Shown piece by piece: positions 54,393-63,093 of a stretch of DNA of 64,000 nt. Source of the DNA: Massilia sp. PDC64 (lineage in GTDB: Bacteria > Pseudomonadota > Gammaproteobacteria > Burkholderiales > Burkholderiaceae_D); contig NZ_FMZS01000006.1 in the NCBI RefSeq assembly GCF_900101265.1, forward strand, positions 310,001-374,000, written 5' to 3'. A model generated the notes under the pieces. It was not told where the DNA came from, did no database searches, and saw nothing but the letters and a program-made list of their open reading frames with translations. The position numbers were made by a program, and so were the translations under genes. The first letter of the stretch is position 1; each line of letters starts with the position of its first letter.

Positions 54393-57300
54393 ATGGCATC
54401 AGTTATCACTGGAATGAGCACCGCCCAGATACAGGCGCTGACTACTTCCCAAATCGCCGCTCTGGCGACCTCCGACATGACTGCGTTTTCAACGACGCAG
54501 TTTGGTGCGTTGACGACCAACCAGATCCAGGCCATCGAAACCCGTGACCTGGCTGTCCTGACCACTGCCCAGATCTCGGGCGGCATGACGACCACGCAGA
54601 TCGCCGCCCTGACGACGAACCAGATCTCGTCGCTGACCACGGGCCAGACCGGGGCGCTGACGACCACGCAGATCGGCGCGATCACGACGACCGACCTGGC
54701 CGCGCTCAAGACGAGCCAGATCGCCGCGCTGACGACCGCCCAGGTGTCCGCTGGCCTGACGACGAACCAGATCGTCGCCCTGACCACGAACCAGGCAGGC
54801 GCGCTGACCTCGGCCCAGACCGCCGCGCTGACGACCAACCAGGTTGCCGCGCTGGAAACGGCCGACCTCGCCGCATTCAAGACGGCCCAGGTCGCCGCCC
54901 TGACGACGAGCCAGATCTCGGCCGGTCTTTCCACGAACCAGCTGTCCTCGCTGACCACCGCCCAGATCGCCTCGCTGACGACCGCCCAGGTGTCGGCTGG
55001 CCTGACGACGAACCAGATCGTCGCCCTGACCAGCAACCAGGCAGGCGCCCTGACGACCGGCCAGATCGGCGCGCTGACGACGAACCAGGTTGCCGCCATC
55101 GAAACGGCCGACCTCGCTTCGCTGAAGACGAACCAGATCGCCGCGCTGACGACCGCCCAGGTGTCGGCAGGCCTGACGACGAACCAGATCGTCGCCCTGA
55201 CCACGAACCAGGCTGGTGCGCTGACCTCGGCCCAGACCGCCGCGCTGACGACGAACCAGGTTGCAGCCCTGCAAACGGCTGACCTCGCCGCATTCAAGAC
55301 GAGCCAGGTGCAGGCCCTGACGACGAACCAGATCTCGGCCGGCCTGTCCACGGCACAGTTCTCGTCGCTGACGACCGCGCAGATCGCCGCGCTGTCGTCC
55401 AGCCAGGTGGCCGCCGGCCTGACGACGAACCAGATCGTCGCCCTGACCACGAACCAGGCAGGTGCCCTGACGACGGGCCAGATGGGTGCCCTGACGACGA
55501 ACCAGGTCGCTGCGCTGGAAACGGTCGACCTGGCCGCGATGAAGACGAGCCAGATCGCCGCCCTGACGACCGCCCAGGTGTCGGCAGGCCTGACGACGAA
55601 CCAGATCGTCGCCCTGACGACGTCCCAGGCTGCCGCGCTGACGACGGCCCAGGTCGGTAACCTGACGACGAACCAGGTTGCCGCGATGGAAACCGCCGAC
55701 CTCGCCGCGCTGAGGACCGGTCAAGTCCAGGCCCTGACGACCAACCAGATCTCGGCCGGCCTGAAGACCTCGCAGCTGGCGTCGCTGACGACGAGCCAGA
55801 TCGCCGCCCTGACGACCGCCCAGGTGTCCGCTGGCCTGACGACGAACCAGATCGTCGCCCTGACGACGAACCAGGCTGGTGCGCTGACCTCGGCCCAGAC
55901 CGCCGCGCTGACGACCAACCAGGTTGCCGCGCTGGAAACGGCCGACCTGGCCGCGTTCAAGACGGCCCAGGTCGCCGCCCTGACGACGAACCAGATCTCG
56001 GCTGGTCTCTCCACGAACCAGCTGTCCTCGATGACGACGGCCCAGATCGCCGCGCTGACCACGAGCCAGGTGTCGGCAGGCCTGACGACGAACCAGATCG
56101 TCGCCCTGAGCAGCAACCAGGCAGGTGCCCTGACGACCGGCCAGATCGGTGCCCTCACCACGAACCAGGTTGCCGCGATCGAAACGGCTGACCTCGCTTC
56201 GCTGAAGACGAACCAGATCGCTGCGCTGACGACCGCCCAGGTGTCCGCTGGCCTGACGACGAACCAGATCGTTGCCCTGACCACGAACCAGGCAGGTGCC
56301 CTGACCTCGGCCCAGACCGCTGCGCTGACGACCAACCAGGTTGCCGCGCTGCAAACGGCGGACCTCGCCGCGTTCAAGACGAACCAGGTCGCCGCCCTGA
56401 CGACGAACCAGATCTCGGCTGGCCTCTCCACGAACCAGCTGTCTTCGCTGACCACCGCCCAGATCGCTGCGCTGACCACGAGCCAGGTGTCGGCGGGCCT
56501 GACGACGAACCAGATCGTCGCCCTGACGAGCAACCAGGCAGGTGCCCTGACGACGGGCCAGATCGGTGCTCTGACCACGAACCAGGTTGCTGCCATCGAA
56601 ACGGCCGACCTCGCGTCGCTGAAGACGAGCCAGATCGCCGCCCTGACGACCGCCCAGGTGTCCGCTGGCCTGACGACGAACCAGATCGTCGCCCTGACCA
56701 CGGCCCAGGCTGGCGCACTGACTTCGGCCCAGACCGCCGCGCTGACCACGAACCAGGTCGCCGCGCTGCAAACGGCTGATCTCGCCGAGTTCAAGACGGC
56801 CCAGATCCAGGCCCTGACGACGAACCAGATCTCGGCCGGCCTGTCCACGGCACAGTTCTCTTCGCTGACGACGAACCAGATCGCCGCACTGACGACCGCC
56901 CAGGTCTCGACTGGCCTGACGACCAACCAGATCGTCGCGCTGACCACGAACCAGGCAGGTGCCCTGACGACGGGGCAGATGGGTGCACTGACGACGAACC
57001 AGGTCGCTGCGCTGGAAACGGCCGACTTCGCCGCCATGAAGACGAGCCAGATCGCCGCCCTGACGACCAACCAGGTGTCCGCTGGCCTGACGACGAACCA
57101 GATCGTCGCCCTGACCACGAACCAGGCCGGTGCCCTGACGACCGCGCAGACTGGCGCCCTGACGACCAACCAGGTCGCCGCGCTGGAAACCGCCGACCTC
57201 GCCGCCTTCAAGACGAGCCAGGTGCAGGCGCTGACGACGAACCAGATCTCGGCCGGCCTGAAGACCTCGCAGCTGGCGTCGATGACGACGGCCCAGATCG

Positions 57301-60300
57301 CCGCCTTGACGACCGCCCAGGTGTCCGCTGGCCTGACGACGAACCAGATCGTTGCCCTGACCACGAACCAGGCAGGTGCCCTGACCTCGGCCCAGACCGC
57401 CGCGCTGACGACCAACCAGGTTGCCGCGCTGGAAACGGCTGACCTCGCCGCGTTCAAGACGAGCCAGATCGCCGCCCTGACGACGAGCCAGATCTCGGCC
57501 GGTCTTTCCACGAACCAGCTGTCCTCGCTGACCACCGCCGAGATCGCTGCGCTGACCACGAGCCAGGTGTCGGCAGGCCTGACGACGAACCAGATCGTCG
57601 CCCTGACCAGCAACCAGGCAGGCGCCCTGACGACCGGCCAGATCGGTGCTCTGACCACGAACCAGGTTGCCGCCATCGAAACGGCCGATCTCGCTTCGCT
57701 GAAGACGAGCCAGATCGCCGCGCTGACGACGAACCAGGTGTCGGCAGGTCTGACGACGAACCAGATCGTTGCCCTGACCACGGCCCAGGCTGGCGCGCTG
57801 ACCTCGGCCCAGACCGCCGCCCTGACGACCAATCAGGTGGCAGCCCTGCAAACGGCTGACCTGGCCGAGTTCAAGACGAGCCAGATCGCCGCGCTGACGA
57901 CGAACCAGATCTCGGCCGGCCTGTCCACGGCACAGTTCTCGTCGCTGACGACGAACCAGATCGCCTCGCTGACGACCGCCCAGGTCTCGGCTGGCCTGAC
58001 GACGAACCAGATCGTCGCCCTGACCAGCAACCAGGCAGGCGCCCTGACGACCGGCCAAATGGGTGCCCTGACGACGAACCAGGTTGCCGCGATCGAAACG
58101 GCCGACCTGGCCGCCATGAAGACGAGCCAGATCGCCGCGCTGACGACGAACCAGGTGTCCGCTGGCCTGACGACGAACCAGATCGTCGCCCTGACCACGA
58201 ACCAGGCTGGTGCGCTGACCTCGGCCCAGACCGCCGCGCTGACGACGAACCAGGTTGCAGCACTGCAAACGGCTGACCTCGCCGCATTCAAGACGAGCCA
58301 GGTGCAGGCCCTGACGACGAACCAGATCTCGGCCGGCCTGTCCACGGCACAGTTCTCGTCGCTGACGACCGCGCAGATCGCCGCGCTGACGACCGCCCAG
58401 GTGGCCGCCGGCCTGACGACGAACCAGATCGTCGCCCTGACCACGAACCAGGCAGGTGCCCTGACGACGGGCCAGATGGGTGCCCTGACGACGAACCAGC
58501 TTGCCGCGATCGAAACGGCCGACCTGGCCGCGATGAAGACGAGCCAGATCGCCGCCCTGACGACGAACCAGGTGTCGGCAGGCCTGACGACGAACCAGAT
58601 CGTCGCCCTGACGACGTCCCAGGCTGCCGCGCTGACGACGGCCCAGGTCGGTAACCTGACGACGAACCAGGTTGCTGCGATGGAAACCGCCGACCTCGCC
58701 GCGCTGAGGACCGGTCAAGTCCAGGCCCTGACGACCAACCAGATCTCGGCTGGTCTGAAGACCGCGCAACTGGTGTCGCTGACGACGACCCAGATCGCCG
58801 CCCTGACGACCGCCCAGGTGTCCGCTGGCCTGACGACGAACCAGATCGTCGCCCTGACGACGAACCAGGCTGGTGCGCTGACCTCGGCCCAGACCGCCGC
58901 GCTGACGACCAACCAGGTTGCCGCGCTGGAAACCGCCGACCTGGCCGCGTTCAAGACGAGCCAGATCGCCGCCCTGACGACGAACCAGGTGTCGGCAGGC
59001 CTGTCGACGAACCAGATCGTCGCCCTGACGACCGCCCAGGCCGGTGCACTGACCTCGGCCCAGGTTGGTAACCTGACGACGAACCAGGTGGCTGCGCTGG
59101 AAACGGCCGACCTCGTCGCGCTGAAGACTGGCCAGATCCAGGCCCTGACGACCGCGCAGATCTCGGCCGGTCTGAAGACCTCGCAGCTGGCTTCGCTGAC
59201 GACGGCCCAGATCGCCGCGCTGACGACCAGCCAGGTGCAGGCAGGCCTGACGACCAACCAGATCGTCGCGCTGACCACGGCCCAGGCCAACGCGCTGACG
59301 ACGGCCCAGGTCGCCGCCCTGTCGACGAGCCAGGTCGCCGCGATGGAAACCGCCGACGTCGCCGCGCTGAAGTCGAGCCAGATCGCCGCCCTGACGACGA
59401 CGCAGGTGCAGGCAGGCCTGACGACGGCCCAGATCGTTGCCCTGACGACGGCCGACGCCGGCGCCCTGACGACGGCCCAGCTGGGTGCGCTGACGACGAA
59501 CCAGGTTGCCGCGATGGAAACGGCTGACCTGGCCGCGCTGAAGACCAGCCAGATCTCGGCACTGACCACCGCGCAGATCTCGGCCGGCCTGTCGACGAAC
59601 CAGCTGTCCTCGCTGACGACGGCGCAGATCGGCGCGCTGACGACGAGCCAGGTGGCGAACGGCCTGACGACGAACCAGATCGTCGCGCTGTCCACCAGCC
59701 AGGTGCAGGCGCTGACGACCGGCCAGTTGTCGTCGCTGACGACCAGCCAGATCTCGTCGATCGAAACCCGCGACATCGCCGTGCTGAAGACGAACCAGAT
59801 CCAGGCACTGACGACGAGCCAGATCCAGAACGGTCTGACGACGACGCAGGTCGCCGCGCTGACGACCGGCCAGGTCGAGGCGCTGACGTCGGCCCAAGTG
59901 AACGCGATGACGACGGCACAGATCCAGCAACTGAAGGTCGGCAGCCCGATCGTGCTGGACCTGAACGGCGACGGCGTCCACACGACGAGCATCGCCCAGG
60001 GCGTCCAGTTCGACCTGTTCGCGACCGGCAGCAAGGTCACGACGGGCTGGGTGGATGCGACCGACGGCCTGCTGGCCCTGGATCGCAACGGCAACGGTGC
60101 GATCGACGACGGTAGCGAGCTGTTCGGTACGTCGACGAAGCTGGCGAACGGCCAGAACGCTTCCAACGGCTACGAAGCACTGGCCCAGCTGGATGCGAAC
60201 GGCGACGGCGTGATCGACGCGAAGGATGCCGCCTACAAAGACCTGAAGGTGTGGGTCGATGCGAACGGCGACGGCGTCAGCGAAGCGGGCGAGCTGAAGA

Positions 60301-60761
60301 GCCTGGCGGCGCTGAACGTGGCAAGCATCAACGTCAACGCCGACAAGACCGCGGCCAAGGACAACGGCAACTGGATCGGCATGCAGTCGACCTTCACGAA
60401 GACCGACGGCTCCACGGCCGCCACGGGCGACGTGTGGTTCACGACCGACAAGTCGGCCGCGGATGCCGCAGCCACCACGCTGAGCAGCAAGGTGGGCAGC
60501 ATGGTCCAGGCAATGACGGCCTTCAACGCTGGCGATGCGAGCGTGGCGGCCGGCGGCCTGACCCTGCCGAACCTGGCGGGTACGCAGACCGGCCTGCTGG
60601 CTTCGGTCGGCACGATGGTCGACGTGATGAAGCAGTTCGACGCCAACGGCAACAAGGTGGCGGGTGCGAATGTGGCGATGACGTCGACGGCCGAATCGCT
60701 GGCCAAGTCGGTGACGACGCCGCAGGACTCCGGCTTCCTCACCACCGGCGGTCGCAAGTAA
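54393..60761 (+). CDS. Giant hierarchical octapeptide-repeat protein with EF-hand-like C-terminal domain, probable T1SS substrate
   Basis: A 2,122-residue protein. Residues 1 to about 1,845 are one module, x-L-[T/K/E/S]-T-x-Q-[I/V/L]-x, repeated some 220 times. Most modules have eight residues; every few modules a nine-residue one with an added Gly (AGLTTNQIV) interrupts. Modules with ETADLA carry Asp in place of Gln. The C-terminal part (about 1850-2122) has four calcium-loop-like motifs: DLNGDG (1856), DRNGNG (1897), DANGDG (1934 and 1956), plus WVDATDGLLALDRNGNG and GSELFG, known from ends of giant proteobacterial adhesins. There is no signal peptide, cysteine or membrane helix; the end is polar (FLTTGGRK), as in type I secretion signals. 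A T1SS ABC transporter and HlyD adaptor follow. Classic RTX nonapeptides are absent. I know no named family for the repeat; an adhesin or matrix role is inferred. The start has only a weak AAAGG upstream. Confidence 0.85.
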   Translation: MASVITGMSTAQIQALTTSQIAALATSDMTAFSTTQFGALTTNQIQAIETRDLAVLTTAQISGGMTTTQIAALTTNQISSLTTGQTGALTTTQIGAITTTDLAALKTSQIAALTTAQVSAGLTTNQIVALTTNQAGALTSAQTAALTTNQVAALETADLAAFKTAQVAALTTSQISAGLSTNQLSSLTTAQIASLTTAQVSAGLTTNQIVALTSNQAGALTTGQIGALTTNQVAAIETADLASLKTNQIAALTTAQVSAGLTTNQIVALTTNQAGALTSAQTAALTTNQVAALQTADLAAFKTSQVQALTTNQISAGLSTAQFSSLTTAQIAALSSSQVAAGLTTNQIVALTTNQAGALTTGQMGALTTNQVAALETVDLAAMKTSQIAALTTAQVSAGLTTNQIVALTTSQAAALTTAQVGNLTTNQVAAMETADLAALRTGQVQALTTNQISAGLKTSQLASLTTSQIAALTTAQVSAGLTTNQIVALTTNQAGALTSAQTAALTTNQVAALETADLAAFKTAQVAALTTNQISAGLSTNQLSSMTTAQIAALTTSQVSAGLTTNQIVALSSNQAGALTTGQIGALTTNQVAAIETADLASLKTNQIAALTTAQVSAGLTTNQIVALTTNQAGALTSAQTAALTTNQVAALQTADLAAFKTNQVAALTTNQISAGLSTNQLSSLTTAQIAALTTSQVSAGLTTNQIVALTSNQAGALTTGQIGALTTNQVAAIETADLASLKTSQIAALTTAQVSAGLTTNQIVALTTAQAGALTSAQTAALTTNQVAALQTADLAEFKTAQIQALTTNQISAGLSTAQFSSLTTNQIAALTTAQVSTGLTTNQIVALTTNQAGALTTGQMGALTTNQVAALETADFAAMKTSQIAALTTNQVSAGLTTNQIVALTTNQAGALTTAQTGALTTNQVAALETADLAAFKTSQVQALTTNQISAGLKTSQLASMTTAQIAALTTAQVSAGLTTNQIVALTTNQAGALTSAQTAALTTNQVAALETADLAAFKTSQIAALTTSQISAGLSTNQLSSLTTAEIAALTTSQVSAGLTTNQIVALTSNQAGALTTGQIGALTTNQVAAIETADLASLKTSQIAALTTNQVSAGLTTNQIVALTTAQAGALTSAQTAALTTNQVAALQTADLAEFKTSQIAALTTNQISAGLSTAQFSSLTTNQIASLTTAQVSAGLTTNQIVALTSNQAGALTTGQMGALTTNQVAAIETADLAAMKTSQIAALTTNQVSAGLTTNQIVALTTNQAGALTSAQTAALTTNQVAALQTADLAAFKTSQVQALTTNQISAGLSTAQFSSLTTAQIAALTTAQVAAGLTTNQIVALTTNQAGALTTGQMGALTTNQLAAIETADLAAMKTSQIAALTTNQVSAGLTTNQIVALTTSQAAALTTAQVGNLTTNQVAAMETADLAALRTGQVQALTTNQISAGLKTAQLVSLTTTQIAALTTAQVSAGLTTNQIVALTTNQAGALTSAQTAALTTNQVAALETADLAAFKTSQIAALTTNQVSAGLSTNQIVALTTAQAGALTSAQVGNLTTNQVAALETADLVALKTGQIQALTTAQISAGLKTSQLASLTTAQIAALTTSQVQAGLTTNQIVALTTAQANALTTAQVAALSTSQVAAMETADVAALKSSQIAALTTTQVQAGLTTAQIVALTTADAGALTTAQLGALTTNQVAAMETADLAALKTSQISALTTAQISAGLSTNQLSSLTTAQIGALTTSQVANGLTTNQIVALSTSQVQALTTGQLSSLTTSQISSIETRDIAVLKTNQIQALTTSQIQNGLTTTQVAALTTGQVEALTSAQVNAMTTAQIQQLKVGSPIVLDLNGDGVHTTSIAQGVQFDLFATGSKVTTGWVDATDGLLALDRNGNGAIDDGSELFGTSTKLANGQNASNGYEALAQLDANGDGVIDAKDAAYKDLKVWVDANGDGVSEAGELKSLAALNVASINVNADKTAAKDNGNWIGMQSTFTKTDGSTAATGDVWFTTDKSAADAAATTLSSKVGSMVQAMTAFNAGDASVAAGGLTLPNLAGTQTGLLASVGTMVDVMKQFDANGNKVAGANVAMTSTAESLAKSVTTPQDSGFLTTGGRK
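55830..57326 (+). repeat. 1,497-bp third-order repeat, copy 1
   Basis: Seven units in the order 246-171-246-171-246-171-246 bp. The same order recurs immediately downstream at 57327-58823. The block ends in a variant long unit with KTSQLAS. Confidence 0.88.
57327..58823 (+). repeat. 1,497-bp third-order repeat, copy 2
   Basis: The second full block with the same unit order as 55830-57326. The upstream stretch 54750-55829 (1,080 bp) is a shorter version lacking exactly one 417-bp pair. Its last long unit (55584) and this block's last unit (58578) are nearly identical, sharing QAAALTTAQVGNL and the CAA codon in ggtcaagtccag, exactly 2,994 bp (twice 1,497) apart. Confidence 0.88.
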
Positions 60762-60769
60762 TGACCACA

Positions 60770-60791
60770 GGGGCCGGTTCGCGCCGGCCCC
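60770..60791 (+). other. GC-rich hairpin after the giant gene
   Basis: A perfect eight-pair stem (ggggccgg with ccggcccc) and a six-base loop nine bases after the stop, without a T-run. It may stabilise the mRNA end or help the terminator that follows. Confidence 0.6.
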
Positions 60792-60802
60792 GCCGTGACA
60801 GT

Positions 60803-60838
60803 AAAAAGGCAAGACCGTTATCGGTCTTGCCTTTTTTT
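60803..60838 (+). terminator. Strong rho-independent terminator after the giant gene
   Basis: A fifteen-pair stem (aaaaaggcaagaccg with cggtcttgccttttt), a four-base ttat loop and a run of seven T. It should separate the giant gene from the secretion genes downstream. The A-run on the left makes it potentially active in both directions. Confidence 0.93.
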
Positions 60839-60957
60839 GCGTCCAAATTGCGACAAACCAAGAATAAGGGGCGTAACACAGTGCTGTTCAGCAACAATTC
60901 TGGTCTACAACAAGGTAATCTCTCGGTCTGCCGCACTTCGCTTCTATTAGTTTCCTA

Positions 60958-63093
60958 ATGGCCGACAAATTTCCTCATACAACCTTGCAATGCCTGACTG
61001 CCATCGCGCAGCATCATGGCCTGCAGGTGAACCCGGAGCGCCTGATCCACGACTACGCGTTGAACGCGGAGGAGCCCTCGTCGTCCATGCTGCTGGGGAT
61101 GGCGTCCAGCATCGGACTGAAGGCCAAGCTGCGCCAGCTGACGGTCGACAAGTTGCTGGGACAGAAGGGCGTGTTTCCGCTGCTCGCGCGCCTGAAGGAC
61201 GGCAACAGCATGATCGTCGTGGGGGCCCGCAGCGACGACGGCGGCGTGCTCGCCGTGCTCGATCCGCTCGGCGACCTGGGCGCCGTCAAGATGCTCGATC
61301 CGGCCGCGTTCCAGGCCCTGTGGAGCGGCGAAGTCCTGTTCCTCAAGCGCACCTCGAAGCTCTCCGATACGCGCCAGCCGTTCGGCCTGCGCTGGTTCAT
61401 TCCCGAGATCCTGCAGCAGAAGGCGGCGTTCCGCGACATCGCTATCGCCGCGATGGCCATGAACATCCTCGGCCTCGCGTCTCCGATCTTCTTCCAGCTC
61501 GTGATCGACAAGGTGCTCGTGCACCACAGCGTGTCCACGCTGTGGGTGCTGGCGGCCGGCATCGGCATCGCGCTGCTGTTCGAATCCACGTTCGGCTTCA
61601 TGCGTCAGATCCTGACCCTGTGGGCCACCAACAAGATCGACATCCGCCTCACGCGGCGCACGTTCGCGCACCTGCTGTCGCTGCCCATCGATTATTTCGA
61701 GACCACGTCCGCGGGCGTGGTCGTGCGCCACATGCAGCAGATGGAAAAGATCCGCGGCTTCCTCACGGGCCGCATGTTCTTCACGGCGCTCGACCTGACA
61801 GCGCTGTTCATCCTGCTGCCGATCCTGTTCAGCTATTCCGTCAAGCTGGCGATGATCGTGCTGATGTTCACCTTGCTCATCAGCGGCATCGTTGCGGTCC
61901 TCGTGCCCACGTTCCAGCGCCGCCTGAACGATTTGTACACGGCCGAGGGTCAGCGCCAGGCGCTGATGGTGGAAACGATCCACGGCATGCGCACCGTGAA
62001 GGCGCTGGCCATCGAGCCGATGCAGCGCCGCGCGTGGGACCAGCGTTCGGCCAATGCGCTGAACCAGCACTTCCGCGTCGGGCAGATCTCCATCACGGGC
62101 AATGCCGTCACCGACTTCCTCGGCAAGCTGCTGCCCGTCGTGATCATCGTGATCGGCGCGCAGGACGTCTTCGACCAGACGCTGTCCGTCGGCGCCCTGA
62201 TCGCCTTCCAGATGCTGTCCGGCCGCGTCAGCGGGCCGCTGATCGCGCTGGTGGGCCTCGTCAACGAATACCAGGAAACGGCGCTGTCCGTGCGCATGCT
62301 GGGCGAGGTGATGAACCGCGCACCGGAAGGCCGCAGCGGCGGCCTGCGTCCCGAGCTGCGCGGGAATATTACGTTCGACAACGTCGTGTTCCGCTATCCG
62401 GGCGCGCAGAACAACGCGCTCGACCGCGCCAGCTTCGAGATCAAGGAAGGCAGCGTGATCGGCATCGTGGGCCGCAGCGGTTCCGGCAAGACGACGATCA
62501 CGAAGGTCATCCACGGCCTGTACCGCATCCAGGAAGGCATCGTCCGCTTCGACGGCTACGACGCGCGCGAGATCGATTTGTCGCACCTGCGCCGCCAGGT
62601 CGGCGTCGTCCTGCAGGAGAACTTCCTGTTCCACGGCACGGTGCGCGAGAACATCGCCGCGACGATGCCCGAGGCCAGCTTCGAGGACATCGTCGAGGCG
62701 GCGCGCGCCGCCGGCGCCGACGAATTCATCGAGCGCATGCCCCAGGGCTACGACACGATGCTGGAAGAGAATGCGTCGAACCTGTCCGGCGGCCAGAAGC
62801 AGCGCCTGTCGATCGCCCGCGCGCTGCTGGCCAAGCCGCGCATCCTCGTGCTGGACGAAGCCGCGAGCGCGCTCGACCCGGAAAGCGAAGCGATCTTCAT
62901 CAACAACCTGTCGCGCATCGCCGTGGGCCGCACCGTGATCATGGTGTCGCACCGCCTGTCGACGCTCGTCAACGCCGATTCGATCCTGGTCATGCAGCGC
63001 GGCCAGCTGATGGATGCGGGCCGCCATGAAGAACTCCTGACGCGCTGCTCTACTTACATTCAACTATGGAACCAGCAAACAAGTCATCTGTAA
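60958..63093 (+). CDS. Type I secretion ABC transporter (HlyB-like) with degenerate C39 domain
   Basis: A 711-residue exporter. The N-terminal domain (about 1-130, LQCLTAIAQHHGLQVNPE) aligns with C39 peptidases. The catalytic Cys position holds Thr (HTTLQC where active enzymes have ECGLAC), and the active-site His position reads NSMIVV, so this is a C39-like, non-cleaving domain as in HlyB. The membrane domain (about 150-430) follows. The ATPase has Walker A GRSGSGKT with Lys511, signature NLSGGQKQRLSIARALL, Walker B RILVLDEAASALD and the H-loop MVSHRLSTL. Substrates of such exporters are secreted without leader cleavage. The ATG at 60958 has only a weak site. It overlaps the HlyD gene by 28 bases. 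The upstream repeat protein is the likely cargo. Confidence 0.93.
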   Translation: MADKFPHTTLQCLTAIAQHHGLQVNPERLIHDYALNAEEPSSSMLLGMASSIGLKAKLRQLTVDKLLGQKGVFPLLARLKDGNSMIVVGARSDDGGVLAVLDPLGDLGAVKMLDPAAFQALWSGEVLFLKRTSKLSDTRQPFGLRWFIPEILQQKAAFRDIAIAAMAMNILGLASPIFFQLVIDKVLVHHSVSTLWVLAAGIGIALLFESTFGFMRQILTLWATNKIDIRLTRRTFAHLLSLPIDYFETTSAGVVVRHMQQMEKIRGFLTGRMFFTALDLTALFILLPILFSYSVKLAMIVLMFTLLISGIVAVLVPTFQRRLNDLYTAEGQRQALMVETIHGMRTVKALAIEPMQRRAWDQRSANALNQHFRVGQISITGNAVTDFLGKLLPVVIIVIGAQDVFDQTLSVGALIAFQMLSGRVSGPLIALVGLVNEYQETALSVRMLGEVMNRAPEGRSGGLRPELRGNITFDNVVFRYPGAQNNALDRASFEIKEGSVIGIVGRSGSGKTTITKVIHGLYRIQEGIVRFDGYDAREIDLSHLRRQVGVVLQENFLFHGTVRENIAATMPEASFEDIVEAARAAGADEFIERMPQGYDTMLEENASNLSGGQKQRLSIARALLAKPRILVLDEAASALDPESEAIFINNLSRIAVGRTVIMVSHRLSTLVNADSILVMQRGQLMDAGRHEELLTRCSTYIQLWNQQTSHL

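Larger units (their letters stand above)
54750..59828 (+). repeat. Hierarchical tandem repeat array: 246-bp and 171-bp units
   Basis: From codon 120 the repeat falls into 24 units, each starting at the nonad AGLTTNQIV or a close variant. Thirteen are of 246 bp (82 residues, ten modules) and eleven of 171 bp (57 residues, seven modules). Unit starts are 54750, 54996, 55167, 55413, 55584, 55830, 56076, 56247, 56493, 56664, 56910, 57081, 57327, 57573, 57744, 57990, 58161, 58407, 58578, 58824, 58995, 59241, 59412 and 59658. Long and short units mostly alternate, giving a 417-bp pair. The last units (from 58995) are more divergent. Confidence 0.9.

Noticed and set aside
54393-59930. Repeat array as a CRISPR array
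   Set aside because: The repeat is in frame, has no unique spacers and codes for a continuous protein; no cas genes are near.
54393-60761. Giant protein as a classic RTX toxin or Ig-like adhesin
   Set aside because: No GGxGxDxxx nonapeptides, no hydrophobic pore region, no Ig-type beta sandwich repeats; only the C-terminal calcium-loop domain recalls such proteins.
54489-60812. An open frame of about 2,100 codons on the minus strand through the whole giant gene, plus frames of about 700 and 200 codons in another minus-strand phase
   Set aside because: They mirror the plus-strand module repeat. Because the array repeats in multiples of three bases, a frame free of stops in one module is free in all. 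They lack ribosome sites and give Arg/Gln- or Trp/Val-rich nonsense, while the plus frame has a sensible C-terminal domain and terminator.
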